Part shown: piece by piece, positions 26,612 through 38,847 of the stretch
Layout of the letters: every line of letters begins with the position of its first letter
Numbering within the stretch: position 1 is the first letter of the stretch
Source: Karalla daura
Taxonomy: Eukaryota > Chordata > Actinopteri > Chaetodontiformes > Leiognathidae
Assembly (NCBI GenBank): GCA_029224185.1
Contig: CM055188.1
Location: 1 to 64,000 of the forward strand
Length of the DNA stretch: 64,000 bases
Direction of reading: 5' to 3'
Translations under genes and position numbers: made by a program
Notes under the pieces: model-generated
Database searches by the model: none
Told to the model about the DNA's origin: nothing
What the model saw: only the letters and a program-made list of their open reading frames with translations

Positions 26612-28069
26612 GTGGTCTGTCTGTGTACCGGGTTTCATGTCGATAGCTTGTATCGTTTTTCACCAGCACCTTCTCAAAGCTCATTTGGTGAATTCCCTGC
26701 TCCTCTCTCTCCCCTGCTGACAGTGTCCTGCTGGAGCAGGCTGACTGATGACCTCATGCAGACACACAAACACTTCAGCCACACTCACGCACACACTCGG
26801 TCTCTCTCACACAAGCATGTTAATACAAAGTTATGGCCGAAAAGAGCAATATTCCTTCGGCTCTGGCGGGGGGGGGGGGGGTTGGGGCAGCTAGTGACTC
26901 GATGGTGGGCACAGGTTTCGGAGCACTCTCGAAATTTCAGCGCGCTGGAATTTTCTAGTTATTATTATTATTATTATAGCGAAATTTCGGTCGAGCGTAT
27001 CTCGAGAACCGCTGATCGCAGACACACAAACCATACATCAAAACGTGCGGCTCGGCCCCGGCAAGTGTGCTTTCCTTCGACCCCGACAAAATTCCAGTTT
27101 TTGGCCCCGCCAGGGGCCAAAAACTGGCAAAATCAGTTAATTGGCCGCTGTGGCCAAACCATCCAGATTCTGGACAAGTTAAAAAGAAGAATTGTTCGGG
27201 ACGCTCTCCCGCACGCGTTGGTATATAGCAGCCTAAAAATTGACAAAGATTGACGAAAAAATAACACTTTTTAGCCAAAAAGTGCTCAGAAAGAGCAAAA
27301 AATCCCATAAGAAATGAATGGGAAAAACCAGAAAAATCCAAAAATCGCCCTCAAACAAACATTCGCTGCCAAGCCATACGTTGTCGTAGAAACTTCGTTC
27401 AAACTTCAAAACGTAGGAAAACTTGTCGTCTCTGCCCGTACCCGACAGCGTGTTGATACCTTGTGTCGTTTTTCATCCAGGCCGTCTCAAAAACACGTGG
27501 ATTTGGCGTTTTTTGAAAAGTTAGAGTGGGGAGAGACCAACTGTCAGAGTGCGGGATGACTGAAAAATCACCTCTCATTTTGCTCTTTTCACGCTGCTCC
27601 CGGCCAAACCGTAAGCAGTAGACAAATTCTTTTTTCCAGTTTTGTAGGCAAATTTGTGCTCTCTCGTGCGATGCCGGCCATAAACCTGAGCGCTTTGTAA
27701 AATTTAAACGGCGAGCCTCAGAGTCAGGCCAGCGCAGCCTCTTCTCTCCATAAGGCCCCATTCATTTTCCAACCACTGCGATCAAAGTTAAACTTTACAC
27801 TTCTACTCGCGACTGTGGCCTCAGTTTTCATCATACACACACCAAATCACATCAGGGCGTTCCTCCGACTGTCCCCTGTGTGACGGTGTGTTCATATTGC
27901 AGATAGGTGCAAGCGTTGTCTCCCTAGAGCCAAATGTTTAGCACTTGGGCAATTTTGTTGTTTCCCATAAGAATGAATGGGAAAATCAGAACGCCTCAAA
28001 CAAAAATGCGCTACGTCGCCATACTTTGAGGTAGAAACTTCATTTTAATTTCAAAAATTCAAGAAACTT
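26612..28069 (+). repeat. L monomer, 1,458 bp
   Basis: Complete L unit. It shares the rare CCACACTCACGCACAC and CACAAGCATG variants with the L unit at 29166. Confidence 0.92.
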
Positions 28070-29165
28070 GTGGTCTGTCTATGTACCGACTTTCATGTTG
28101 ATAGCTTGTACTGTTTTTCACCAGCACTTTGTCAAACACACTTTGGTCAAAATGACACAGACCAAGGGTCTGCAGACTGTCGCCGTCGTCATGGCAACCG
28201 CAGCTTTATATGGGGCCCTTATGGAAAAAAACCTTTAAATCGCGACTGTGGGCAAACGATCCAGATTCTGGACAAGTTGAATAGAAGATTTGTTCGGGAC
28301 GCTCTCCCGCACGTGTTGGTGTATAACAATCCGAAATCGGACAAAGATTGACGAAAAAATAACACTTTTTGTCCAAAAAGTTTTCCGAAGGAGCAAAAAA
28401 TCCCATAAGAAATGAATGGGAAAATCCAGAAAATTCAAAAAATCACCCTCAAACAAACATTCGCTGTACAGCCGTGCATTGATGTAGAAACTTCATTCAA
28501 ACTCTAAAACGCTGGAAAACTTGTGGTCTCTGCCCGTACCCGACAGCGTGTCGATACCTTGTATGGTTTTTCATCCAGGCCCTCTCAAAAACACGTGGGT
28601 TTGGCGTTTTCGATGCAGCTCGAGTGGGGAGAGACCAACTGTCAATTTGGGATCGCTGAAGAATCACCTCTCATTTTGCTCTTTTCATGCTGCTCCCGGC
28701 CAAACCGTAAGCAGTAGACAAATTCTTTTTTCCAGTTTCGTAGGTTAATTTGTGCTCTCTCGTGCGATGGCGGCCATAAACCTGAGCGCTTTGTAAAATT
28801 CAAACGGCGAGCCTCAGAGTCAGGCAAGCGCAGCCTCTTCTCTCCATAAGGCCCCATTCATTTTCTGACCACTGCGATCAAAGTTAAACTTTACATTTCT
28901 ACTCGCGACTGTGGCCTCAGTTTTCATAGTAGACACACCAAATCGCATCAGGGCGTTCCTGAGACTGTCCCCTGCGTGACGGTGTGTTTGTATTGCAGAT
29001 AGGTGCGAGCGTTGTCTCCCAAGAGCCAATTGTTTAGCACTTGGCCAATTTCGCTTTTTCCCATAAGAATGAATGGGAAAATCGGAACGCCTCAAACAAA
29101 AATGCGTTACGTCGCCATCCTTTGAGGTAGAAACTTCATTTTAATTTAAAAAATTCAAGAAACTT
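28070..29165 (+). repeat. S monomer, 1,096 bp
   Basis: Complete S unit, the duplicate of the unit at 25516. Confidence 0.92.
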
Positions 29166-30624
29166 GTGGTCTGTCTGTGTACCGGGTTTCATGTCGATAG
29201 CTTGTATCGTTTTTCACCAGCACCTTCTCAAAGCTCATTTGGTGAATTCCCTGCTCCTCTCTCTCCCCTGCTGACAGTGTCCTGCTGGAGCAGGCTGACT
29301 GATGACCTCATGCAGACACACAAACACTTCAGCCACACTCACGCACACACTCGGTCTCTCTCACACAAGCATGTTAATACAAAGTTATGGCCGAAAAGAG
29401 CAATATTCCTTCGGCTCTGGCGGGGGGGGGGGGGGTTGGGGCAGCTAGTGACTCGATGGTGGGCACAGGTTTCGGAGCACTCTCGAAATTTCAGCGCGCT
29501 GGAATTTTCTAGTTATTATTATTATTATTATAGCGAAATTTCGGTCGAGCGTATCTCGAGAACCGCTGATCGCAGACACACAAACCATACATCAAAACGT
29601 GCGGCTCGGCCCCGGCAAGTGTGCTTTCCTTCGACCCCGACAAAATTCCAGTTTTTGGCCCCGCCAGGGGCCAAAAACTGGCAAAAATCAGTTAATTGGC
29701 CGCTGTGGCCAAACCATCCAGATTCTGGACAAGTTAAAAAGAAGAATTGTTCGGGACGCTCTCCCGCACGCGTTGGTATATAGCAGCCTAAAAATTGACA
29801 AAGATTGACGAAAAAATAACACTTTTTAGCCAAAAAGTGCTCAGAAAGAGCAAAAAATCCCATAAGAAATGAATGGGAAAAACCACAAATTTCAAAAAAT
29901 CGCCCTCAAACAAACATTCGCTGCCAAGTCATACGTTGTCGTACAAAATTCGTTCAAACTTCAAAACGTAGGAAAACTTGTCGTCTCTGCCCGTACCCGA
30001 CAGCGTGTTGATACCTTGTGTCGCTTTTCATCCAGACCGTCTCAAAAACACGTGGGTTTGGCGTTTTTTGAAAAGTTAGAGTGGGGAGAGACCAACTGTC
30101 AGAGTGCGGGATGACTGAAAAATCACCTCTCATTTTGCTCTTTTCACGCTGCTCCCGGCCAAACCGTAAGCAGTAGACAAATTCTTTTTTCCAGTTTTGT
30201 AGGCAAATTTGTGCTCTCTCGTGCGATGCCGGCCATAAACCTGAGCGCTTTGTAAAATTTAAACGGCGAGCCTCATAGTCAGGCCAGCGCAGCCTCTTCT
30301 CTCCATAAGCCCCCATTCATTTTCCAACCGCTGCGATCAAAGTTAAACTTTACACTTCTACTCGTGACTGTGGCCTCAGTTTTCATAGTAGACACACCAA
30401 ATCGCATCAGGGCGTTCCTGAGACTGTCCCCTGCGTGACGGTGTGTTCGTATTGCAGATAGGTGCAAGTGTTGTCTCCCTAGAGCCAAATGTTTAGCACT
30501 TGGGCAATTTCGCTTTTTCCCATAAGAATGAATGAGAAAATCGGAACGCCTCAAACAAAAATGCGCTACGTCGCCATACTTTGAGGTAGAAACTTCATTT
30601 TAATTTCAAAAATTCAAGAAACTT
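29166..30624 (+). repeat. L monomer, 1,459 bp
   Basis: Complete L unit. The left half equals the unit at 26612. Beyond the 15-bp inverted repeat it switches to the haplotype seen at 33084 and 36722 (CACAAATTTCAAAAAATCG, GTACAAAATTCG). Confidence 0.92.
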
Positions 30625-31720
30625 GTGGTGTGTCTGTGTACCGAGTTTCATGTCGATAGCTTGTATCGTTTTTCACCAGCACCTTCTCAAACACACTTTG
30701 GTCAAAATGACACAGACCAAGGGTCTGCAGACTGTCGCCGTCGTCATGGCAACCGCAACTTTATATGGGGCCCTTATGGAAAAAAACCTTTAAATCGCGA
30801 CTGTCGGCAAACGATCCAGATTCTGGACAAGTTGAATAGAAGATTTGTTCGGGACGCTCTCCCGCACGCGTTGGTGTATAACAATCTGAAATCGGACAAA
30901 GATTGACGAAAAAATAACACTTTTTGGCTAAAAAGTTTTCCGAAGGAGCAAAAAATCCCATAAGAAATGAATGGGAAAATCCAGAAAATTCAAAAAATCA
31001 CCCTCAAACAAACATTCGCTGTAAAGCCGTGTGCTGATGTAGAAACTTCATTCAAACTCCAAAACGCTGGAAAACTTGTGGTCTCTGCCCGTACCCGACA
31101 GCGTGTCGATACCTTGTATGGTTTTTCATCCAGGCCCTCTCAAAAACACGTGGGTTTGGCGTTTTCGATGCAGCTCGAGAGGGGAGAGACCAACTGTCAA
31201 TTTGGGATCGCTGAAGAATCACCTCTCATTTTGCTCTTTTCACGCTGCTCCCGGCCAAACCGTAAGCAGTAGACAAATTCTTTTTTCCACTTTTGTAGGC
31301 AAATTTGTGCTCTCTCGTGCGATGCCGGCCATAAACCTGAGCGCTTTGTAAAATTTAAACGGCGAGCCTCAGAGTCAGGCCAGCGCAGCCTCTTCTCTCC
31401 ATAAGCCCCCATTCATTTTCCAACCGCTGCGATCAAAGTTAAACTTTACACTTCTACTCGCGACTGTGGCCTCAGTTTTCATCATACACACACCAAATCG
31501 CATCAGGGCGTTGCTCAGACTGTCCCCTGCGTGACGGTGTGTTTGTATTGCAGATAGGTGCAAGCGTTGTCTCCCTAGAGCCAAATGTTTAGCACTTGGG
31601 CAATTTTGTTGTTTCCCATAAGAATGAATGGGAAAATCAGAATGCCTCAAACAAAAATGCGCTACGTCGCCATACTTTGAGGTAGAAACTTCATTTTAAT
31701 TTCAAAAATTCAAGAAACTT
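30625..31720 (+). repeat. S monomer, 1,096 bp
   Basis: Complete S unit, first of an S-S pair. Appears identical to the unit 3,215 bp downstream at 33840, including the GTGTGCTGATG and CTCGAGAGGGGAG variants. Confidence 0.92.
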
Positions 31721-32667
31721 GTGGTCTGTCTATGTACCGACTTTCATGTTGATAGCTTGTACCGTTTTTCACCAGCACTTTGTCAAACACACTTTGGTCA
31801 AAATGACATAGACCAAGGGGCTGCAGACTGTCGCCGTCGTCATGGCAACCGCAGCTTTGTATGGGGCCCTTATGGAAAAAAACCTTTAAATCGCGACTGT
31901 CGGCAAACGATCCAGATTCTGGACAAGTTGAATAGAAGATTTGTTCGGGACGCTCTCCCGCACGCGTTGGTGTATAACAATCCGAAATCGGACAAAGATT
32001 GACGAAAAAATAACACTTTTTGGCTAAAAAGTTTTCCAAGGGAGCAAAAAATCCCATAAGAAATGAATGGGAAAATCCAGAAAATTCAAAAAAACACCCT
32101 CAAACAAACATTCGCTGTAAAGCCGTGCGTTGATGTAGAAACTTCATTCAAACTCCAAAACGCTGGAAAACTTGTGGTCTCTGCCCGTACCCGACAGCGT
32201 GTTGATGCCTTGTATGGTTTTTCATCCAGGCCCTCTCAAAAACACGTGGGTTTGGCGTTTTCGATGCAGCTCGAGTGGGGAGAGACCAACTGTCAATTTG
32301 GGATCGCTGAAGAATCACCTCTCATTTTGCTCTTTTCACGCTGCTCCCGGCCAAACCGTAAGCAGTAGACAAATTCTTTTTTCCAGTTTTGTAGGCAAAT
32401 TTGTGCTCTCTCTTGCGATCCCGGCCATAAACCTGAGCGCTTTGTAAAATTTAAAGGGCGAGCCTCAGAGTCAGGCCAGCGCAGCCTCTTCTCTCCATAA
32501 GCCCCCATTCATTTTCCAACCACTGCGATCAAAGTTAAACTTTACACTTCTACTCGTGACTGTGGCCTCAGTTTTCATAGTAGACACACCAAATCGCATC
32601 AGAGCGTTCCTGAGACTGTCCCCTGCGTGACGGTGTGTTCGTGTTGCAGATAGGTGCAAGCGTTGTC
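31721..32667 (+). repeat. S monomer truncated at its 3' side
   Basis: Second copy of the S/L-cassette deletion junction (32667/32668). The part from about 32063 matches 5636-6240. Confidence 0.9.
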
Positions 32668-33839
32668 GGTTCGGTGGGCACAGGTTTCGGAGCACTCTCG
32701 AAATTTCAGCGCGCTGGAATTTTCTAGTTATTATTATTATTATTATAGCGAAATTTCGGTCGAGCGTATCTCGAGAACCGCTGATCGCAGACACACAAAC
32801 CATACATCAAAACGTGCGGCTCGGCCCCGGCAAGTGTGCTTTCCTTCGACCCCGACAAAATTCCAGTTTTTGGCCCCGCCAGGGGCCAAAAACTGGCAAA
32901 AATCAGTTAATTGGCCGCTGTGGCCAAACCATCCAGATTCTGGACAAGTTAAAAAGAAGAATTGTTCGGGACGCTCTCCCGCACGCGTTGGTATATAGCA
33001 GCCTAAAAATTGACAAAGATTGACGAAAAAATAACACTTTTTAGCCAAAAAGTGCTCAGAAAGAGCAAAAAATCCCATAAGAAATGAATGGGAAAAACCA
33101 CAAATTTCAAAAAATCGCCCTCAAACAAACATTCGCTGCCAAGTCATACGTTGTCGTACAAAATTCGTTCAAACTTCAAAACGTAGGAAAACTTGTCGTC
33201 TCTGCCCGTACCCGACAGCGTGTTGATACCTTGTGTCGCTTTTCATCCAGACCGTCTCAAAAACACGTGGGTTTGGCGTTTTTTGAAAAGTTAGAGTGGG
33301 GAGAGACCAACTGTCAGAGTGCGGGATGACTGAAAAATCACCTCTCATTTTGCTCTTTTCACGCTGCTCCCGGCCAAACCGTAAGCAGTAGACAAATTCT
33401 TTTTTCCAGTTTTGTAGGCAAATTTGTGCTCTCTCGTGCGATGCCGGCCATAAACCTGAGCGCTTTGTAAAATTTAAACGGCGAGCCTCATAGTCAGGCC
33501 AGCGCAGCCTCTTCTCTCCATAAGCCCCCATTCATTTTCCAACCGCTGCGATCAAAGTTAAACTTTACACTTCTACTCGTGACTGTGGCCTCAGTTTTCA
33601 TAGTAGACACACCAAATCGCATCAGGGCGTTCCTGAGACTGTCCCCTGCGTGACGGTGTGTTCGTATTGCAGATAGGTGCAAGTGTTGTCTCCCTAGAGC
33701 CAAATGTTTAGCACTTGGGCAATTTCGCTTTTTCCCATAAGAATGAATGAGAAAATCGGAACGCCTCAAACAAAAATGCGCTACGTCGCCATACTTTGAG
33801 GTAGAAACTTCATTTTAATTTCAAAAATTCAAGAAACTT
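32668..33839 (+). repeat. Truncated L monomer
   Basis: Starts at GGTTCGGTGGGCACAGG inside the L cassette. It then follows the L haplotype of 29690-30624. Confidence 0.9.
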
Positions 33840-34935
33840 GTGGTGTGTCTGTGTACCGAGTTTCATGTCGATAGCTTGTATCGTTTTTCACCAGCACCTT
33901 CTCAAACACACTTTGGTCAAAATGACACAGACCAAGGGTCTGCAGACTGTCGCCGTCGTCATGGCAACCGCAACTTTATATGGGGCCCTTATGGAAAAAA
34001 ACCTTTAAATCGCGACTGTCGGCAAACGATCCAGATTCTGGACAAGTTGAATAGAAGATTTGTTCGGGACGCTCTCCCGCACGCGTTGGTGTATAACAAT
34101 CTGAAATCGGACAAAGATTGACGAAAAAATAACACTTTTTGGCTAAAAAGTTTTCCGAAGGAGCAAAAAATCCCATAAGAAATGAATGGGAAAATCCAGA
34201 AAATTCAAAAAATCACCCTCAAACAAACATTCGCTGTAAAGCCGTGTGCTGATGTAGAAACTTCATTCAAACTCCAAAACGCTGGAAAACTTGTGGTCTC
34301 TGCCCGTACCCGACAGCGTGTCGATACCTTGTATGGTTTTTCATCCAGGCCCTCTCAAAAACACGTGGGTTTGGCGTTTTCGATGCAGCTCGAGAGGGGA
34401 GAGACCAACTGTCAATTTGGGATCGCTGAAGAATCACCTCTCATTTTGCTCTTTTCACGCTGCTCCCGGCCAAACCGTAAGCAGTAGACAAATTCTTTTT
34501 TCCACTTTTGTAGGCAAATTTGTGCTCTCTCGTGCGATGCCGGCCATAAACCTGAGCGCTTTGTAAAATTTAAACGGCGAGCCTCAGAGTCAGGCCAGCG
34601 CAGCCTCTTCTCTCCATAAGCCCCCATTCATTTTCCAACCGCTGCGATCAAAGTTAAACTTTACACTTCTACTCGCGACTGTGGCCTCAGTTTTCATCAT
34701 ACACACACCAAATCGCATCAGGGCGTTGCTCAGACTGTCCCCTGCGTGACGGTGTGTTTGTATTGCAGATAGGTGCAAGCGTTGTCTCCCTAGAGCCAAA
34801 TGTTTAGCACTTGGGCAATTTTGTTGTTTCCCATAAGAATGAATGGGAAAATCAGAATGCCTCAAACAAAAATGCGCTACGTCGCCATACTTTGAGGTAG
34901 AAACTTCATTTTAATTTCAAAAATTCAAGAAACTT
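33840..34935 (+). repeat. S monomer, 1,096 bp
   Basis: Complete S unit, the duplicate of the unit at 30625 (offset 3,215 bp). Confidence 0.92.
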
Positions 34936-36031
34936 GTGGTCTGTCTATGTACCGACTTTCATGTTGATAGCTTGTACCGTTTTTCACCAGCACTTTGTCA
35001 AACACACTTTGGTCAAAATGACATAGACCAAGGGGCTGCAGACTGTCGCCGTCGTCATGGCAACCGCAGCTTTGTATGGGGCCCTTATGGAAAAAAACCT
35101 TTAAATCGCGACTGTCGGCAAACGATCCAGATTCTGGACAAGTTGAATAGAAGATTTGTTCGGGACGCTCTCCCGCACGCGTTGGTGTATAACAATCCAA
35201 AATCGGACAAAGATTGACGAAAAAATAACACTTTTTGGCTAAAAAGTTTTCCGAAGGAGCAAAAAATCCCATAAGAAATGAATGGGAAAATCCAGAAAAT
35301 TCAAAAAATCACCCTCAAACAAACATTCGCTGTAAAGCCGTGCGTTGATGCAGAAACTTCATTCAAACTCCAAAACGCAGGAAAACTTGTGGTCTCTGGC
35401 TGTACCCGACAGCATGTCGATACCTTGTATGGTTTTTCATCCAGGCCCTCTCAAAAACACGTGGGTTTGGCGTTTTCGATGCAGCTCGAGTGGGGAGAGA
35501 CCAACTGTCAATTTGGGATCGCTAAAGAATCACCTCTCATTTTGCTCTTTTCACGCTGCTCCCGGCCAAACCGTAAGCAGTAGACAAATTCTTTTTTCCA
35601 CTTTTGTAGGCAAATTTGTGCTCTCTCGTGCCATGCCGGCCATAAACCTGAGCGCTTCGTAAAATTTAAACGGCGAGCCTCAGAGTCAGGCCAGCGCAGC
35701 CTCTTCTCTCCATAAGGCCCCATTCAGTTTCCAACCGCTGCGATCAAAGTTAAACTTTACACTTCTACTCGTGACTGTGGCCTCAGTTTTCATCATACAC
35801 ACACCAAATCGCATCAGGGCGTTCCTCAGACTGTCCCCTGCGTGACGGTGTGTTCGAATTGCAGATAGGTGCAAGCGGTGTCTCCCTAGAGCCATATGTT
35901 TAGCACTTGGCCAATTTTGCTTTTTCCCATAAGAATGAATGGGGAAATCAGAACACCTCAAACAAAAATGCGCTACGTCGCCATACTTTGAGGTAGAAAC
36001 TTCATTTTAATTTCAAAAATTCAAGAAACTT
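34936..36031 (+). repeat. S monomer, 1,096 bp
   Basis: Complete S unit. Its left part duplicates 31721 onward, but the copies part company by about 35200, which marks a duplication boundary. Private variants include GGCTGTACCCGACAGCATG. Confidence 0.92.
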
Positions 36032-37477
36032 GTGGTCTGTCTGTGTACCGAGTTTCATGTTGAGAACTTGTATCGTTTTTCACCAGCACCTTCTCAAAAC
36101 TCATTTGGTGAATTCCCTGCTACTCTCTCTCCCCTGCTGACAGTGTCCTGCTGGAGCAGGCTGACTGATGACCTCATACAGACACAGAAACACTTCAGGC
36201 ACACTCACACACACACTCGGTCTCTCTCACACATGCATGTTAATACAAAGCTATGGCCGAAAAGAGCAATTCTCCTTCGGCTATGGCGGGGGGGGGGGGG
36301 CAGCTAGTGACTCGATGGTGGGCACAGGTTTCGGAGCACTCTCGAAATTTCAGCGCGCTGGAATTTTCTAGTTATTATTATTATAGCGAAATTTCGGTCG
36401 AGCGTATCTCGAGAACCGCTGATCGCAGACACACAAACCATACATCAAAACGTGCGGCTCGGCCCCGGCAAGTGTGCTTTCCTTCGACCCCGACAAAATT
36501 CCAGTTTTTGGCCCCGCCAGGGGCCAAAAACTGGCAAAAATCAGTTAATTGGCCGCTGTGGCCAAACCATCCAGATTCTGGACAAGTTAAAAAGAAGAAT
36601 TGTTCGGGACGCTCTCCCGCACGCGTTGGTATATAGCAGCCTAAAAATTGACAAAGATTGACGAAAAAATAACACTTTTTAGCCAAAAAGTGCTCAGAAA
36701 GAGCAAAAAATCCCATAAGAAATGAATGGGAAAAACCACAAATTTCAAAAAATCGCCCTCAAACAAACATTCGCTGCCAAGTCATACGTTGTCGTACAAA
36801 ATTCGTTCAAACTTCAAAACGTAGGAAAACTTGTCGTCTCTGCCCGTACCCGACAGCGTGTTGATACCTTGTGTCGCTTTTCATCCAGACCGTCTCAAAA
36901 ACACGTGGGTTTGGCGTTTTTTGAAAAGTTAGAGTGGGGAGAGACCAACTGTCAGAGTGCGGGATGACTGAAAAATCACCTCTCATTTTGCTCTTTTCAC
37001 GCTGCTCCCGGCCAAACCGTAAGCAGTAGACAAATTCTTTTTTCCAGTTTTGTAGGCAAATTTGTGCTCTCTCGTGCGATGCTGGCCATAAACCTGAGCG
37101 CTTTGTAAAATTTAAACGGCGAGCCTCAGAGTCAGGCCAGCGCAGCCTCTTCTCTCCATAAGCCCCCATTTATTTTCCAACCGCTGCGATCAAAGTTAAA
37201 CTTTACACTTCTACTCGCGACTGTGGCCTCAGTTTTCATCGTACACACACCAAATCGCATCAGGGCGTTCCTCAGACTGTCCCCTGCGTGATGGTGTGTT
37301 CGAATTGCAGATAGGTGCAAGCGGTGTCTCCCTAGAGCCATATGTTTAGCACTTGGCCAATTTTGCTTTTTCCCATAAGAATGAATGGGGAAATCAGAAC
37401 ACCTCAAACAAAAATGCGCTACGTCGCCATACTTTGAGGTAGAAACTTCATTTTAATTTCAAAAATTCAAGAAACTT
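36032..37477 (+). repeat. L monomer, 1,446 bp
   Basis: Complete L unit without a hairpin minisatellite copy. The right half carries the same haplotype as 29869 and 33084. Confidence 0.92.
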
Positions 37478-38847
37478 GTGGTCTGTCTGTGTACCGGGTT
37501 TCATGTCGATAGCTTGTACTGTATTTCACCAGCACCTTCTCAAAGCTCATTTGGTGAATTCCCTGCTACTCTCTCTCCCCTGCTGACAGTGTCCTGCTGG
37601 AGCAGGCTGATTGATGACCTCATACAGACAAACAAACACTTCAGGCACACTCACACACACACTCGGTCTCTCTCACACATGCATGTTAATACAAAGCTAT
37701 GGCCGAAAAGAGCAATTCTCCTTCGGCTTTGGCCGGGGGGGGGGGGGGGGGGCAGCTAGTGACTCGATGGTGGGCACAGGTTTCGGAGCACTCTCGAAAT
37801 TTCAGCGCGCTGGAATTTTCTAGTTATTAGTGCTCCGAAAGGGAGCACTATTACTCTCCACCGTGTTTATTCTTCTTATTATTATTATTATTATTATTAT
37901 TATAGCGAAATTTCGGTCGAGCGTATCTCGAGAACCGCTGATCGCAGACACACAAACGATACATCAAAACGTGCGGCTCGGCCCCGGCAAGTGTGCTTTC
38001 CTTCGACCCCGACAAAATTCCAGTTTTTGGCCCCGCCAGGGGCCAAAAACTGGCAAAAACCAGTTAATTGGCCGCTGTGGCCAAACGATCCAGATTCTGG
38101 ACAAGTTAAAAAGAAGAATTGTTCAGGACGCTCTCCCGCACGCGTTGGTATATAGCAGCCTAAAAATTGACAAAGATTGACGAAAAAATAACACTTTTTA
38201 GCCAAAAAGTGCTCAGAAAGAGCAAAAAATCCCATAAGAAATGAATGGGAAAAACCAGAAAAATCCAAAAATCGCCCTCAAACAAACATTCGCTGCCAAG
38301 CCATACGTTGTCATAGAAACTTCGTTCAAACTTCAAAACGTAGGAAAACTTGTCGTCTCTGCCCGTACCCGACAGCGTGTTGATACCTTGTGTCGTTTTT
38401 CATCCAGGCCGTCTCAAAAACACGTGGGTTTGGCGTTTTTTGAAAAGTTAGAGTGGGGAGAGACCAACTGTCAGAGTGCGGGATGACTGAAAAATCACCT
38501 CTCATTTTGCTCTTTTCACGCTGCTCCCGGCCAAACCGTAAGCAGTAGACAAATTCTTTTTTCCAGTTTTGTAGGCAAATTTGTGCTCTCTCGTGCGATG
38601 CCGGCCATAAACCTGAGCGCTTTGTAAAATTTAAACGGCGAGCCTCAGAGTCAGGCCAGCGCAGCCTCTTCTCTCCATAAGCCCCCATTCATTTTCCAAC
38701 CACTGCGATCAAAGTTAAACTTTACACTTCTACTCGTGACTGTGGCCTCAGTTTTCATAGTAGACACACCAAATCGCATCAGGGCGTTCCTGAGACTGTC
38801 CCCTGCGTGACGGTGTGTTCGTGTTGCAGATAGGTGCAAGCGTTGTC
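37478..38847 (+). repeat. L monomer truncated at its 3' side
   Basis: L unit with one hairpin minisatellite copy (from 37829), ending at the third copy of the deletion junction (38847/38848). 37830-38486 is nearly the same as 1573-2229. Confidence 0.9.
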
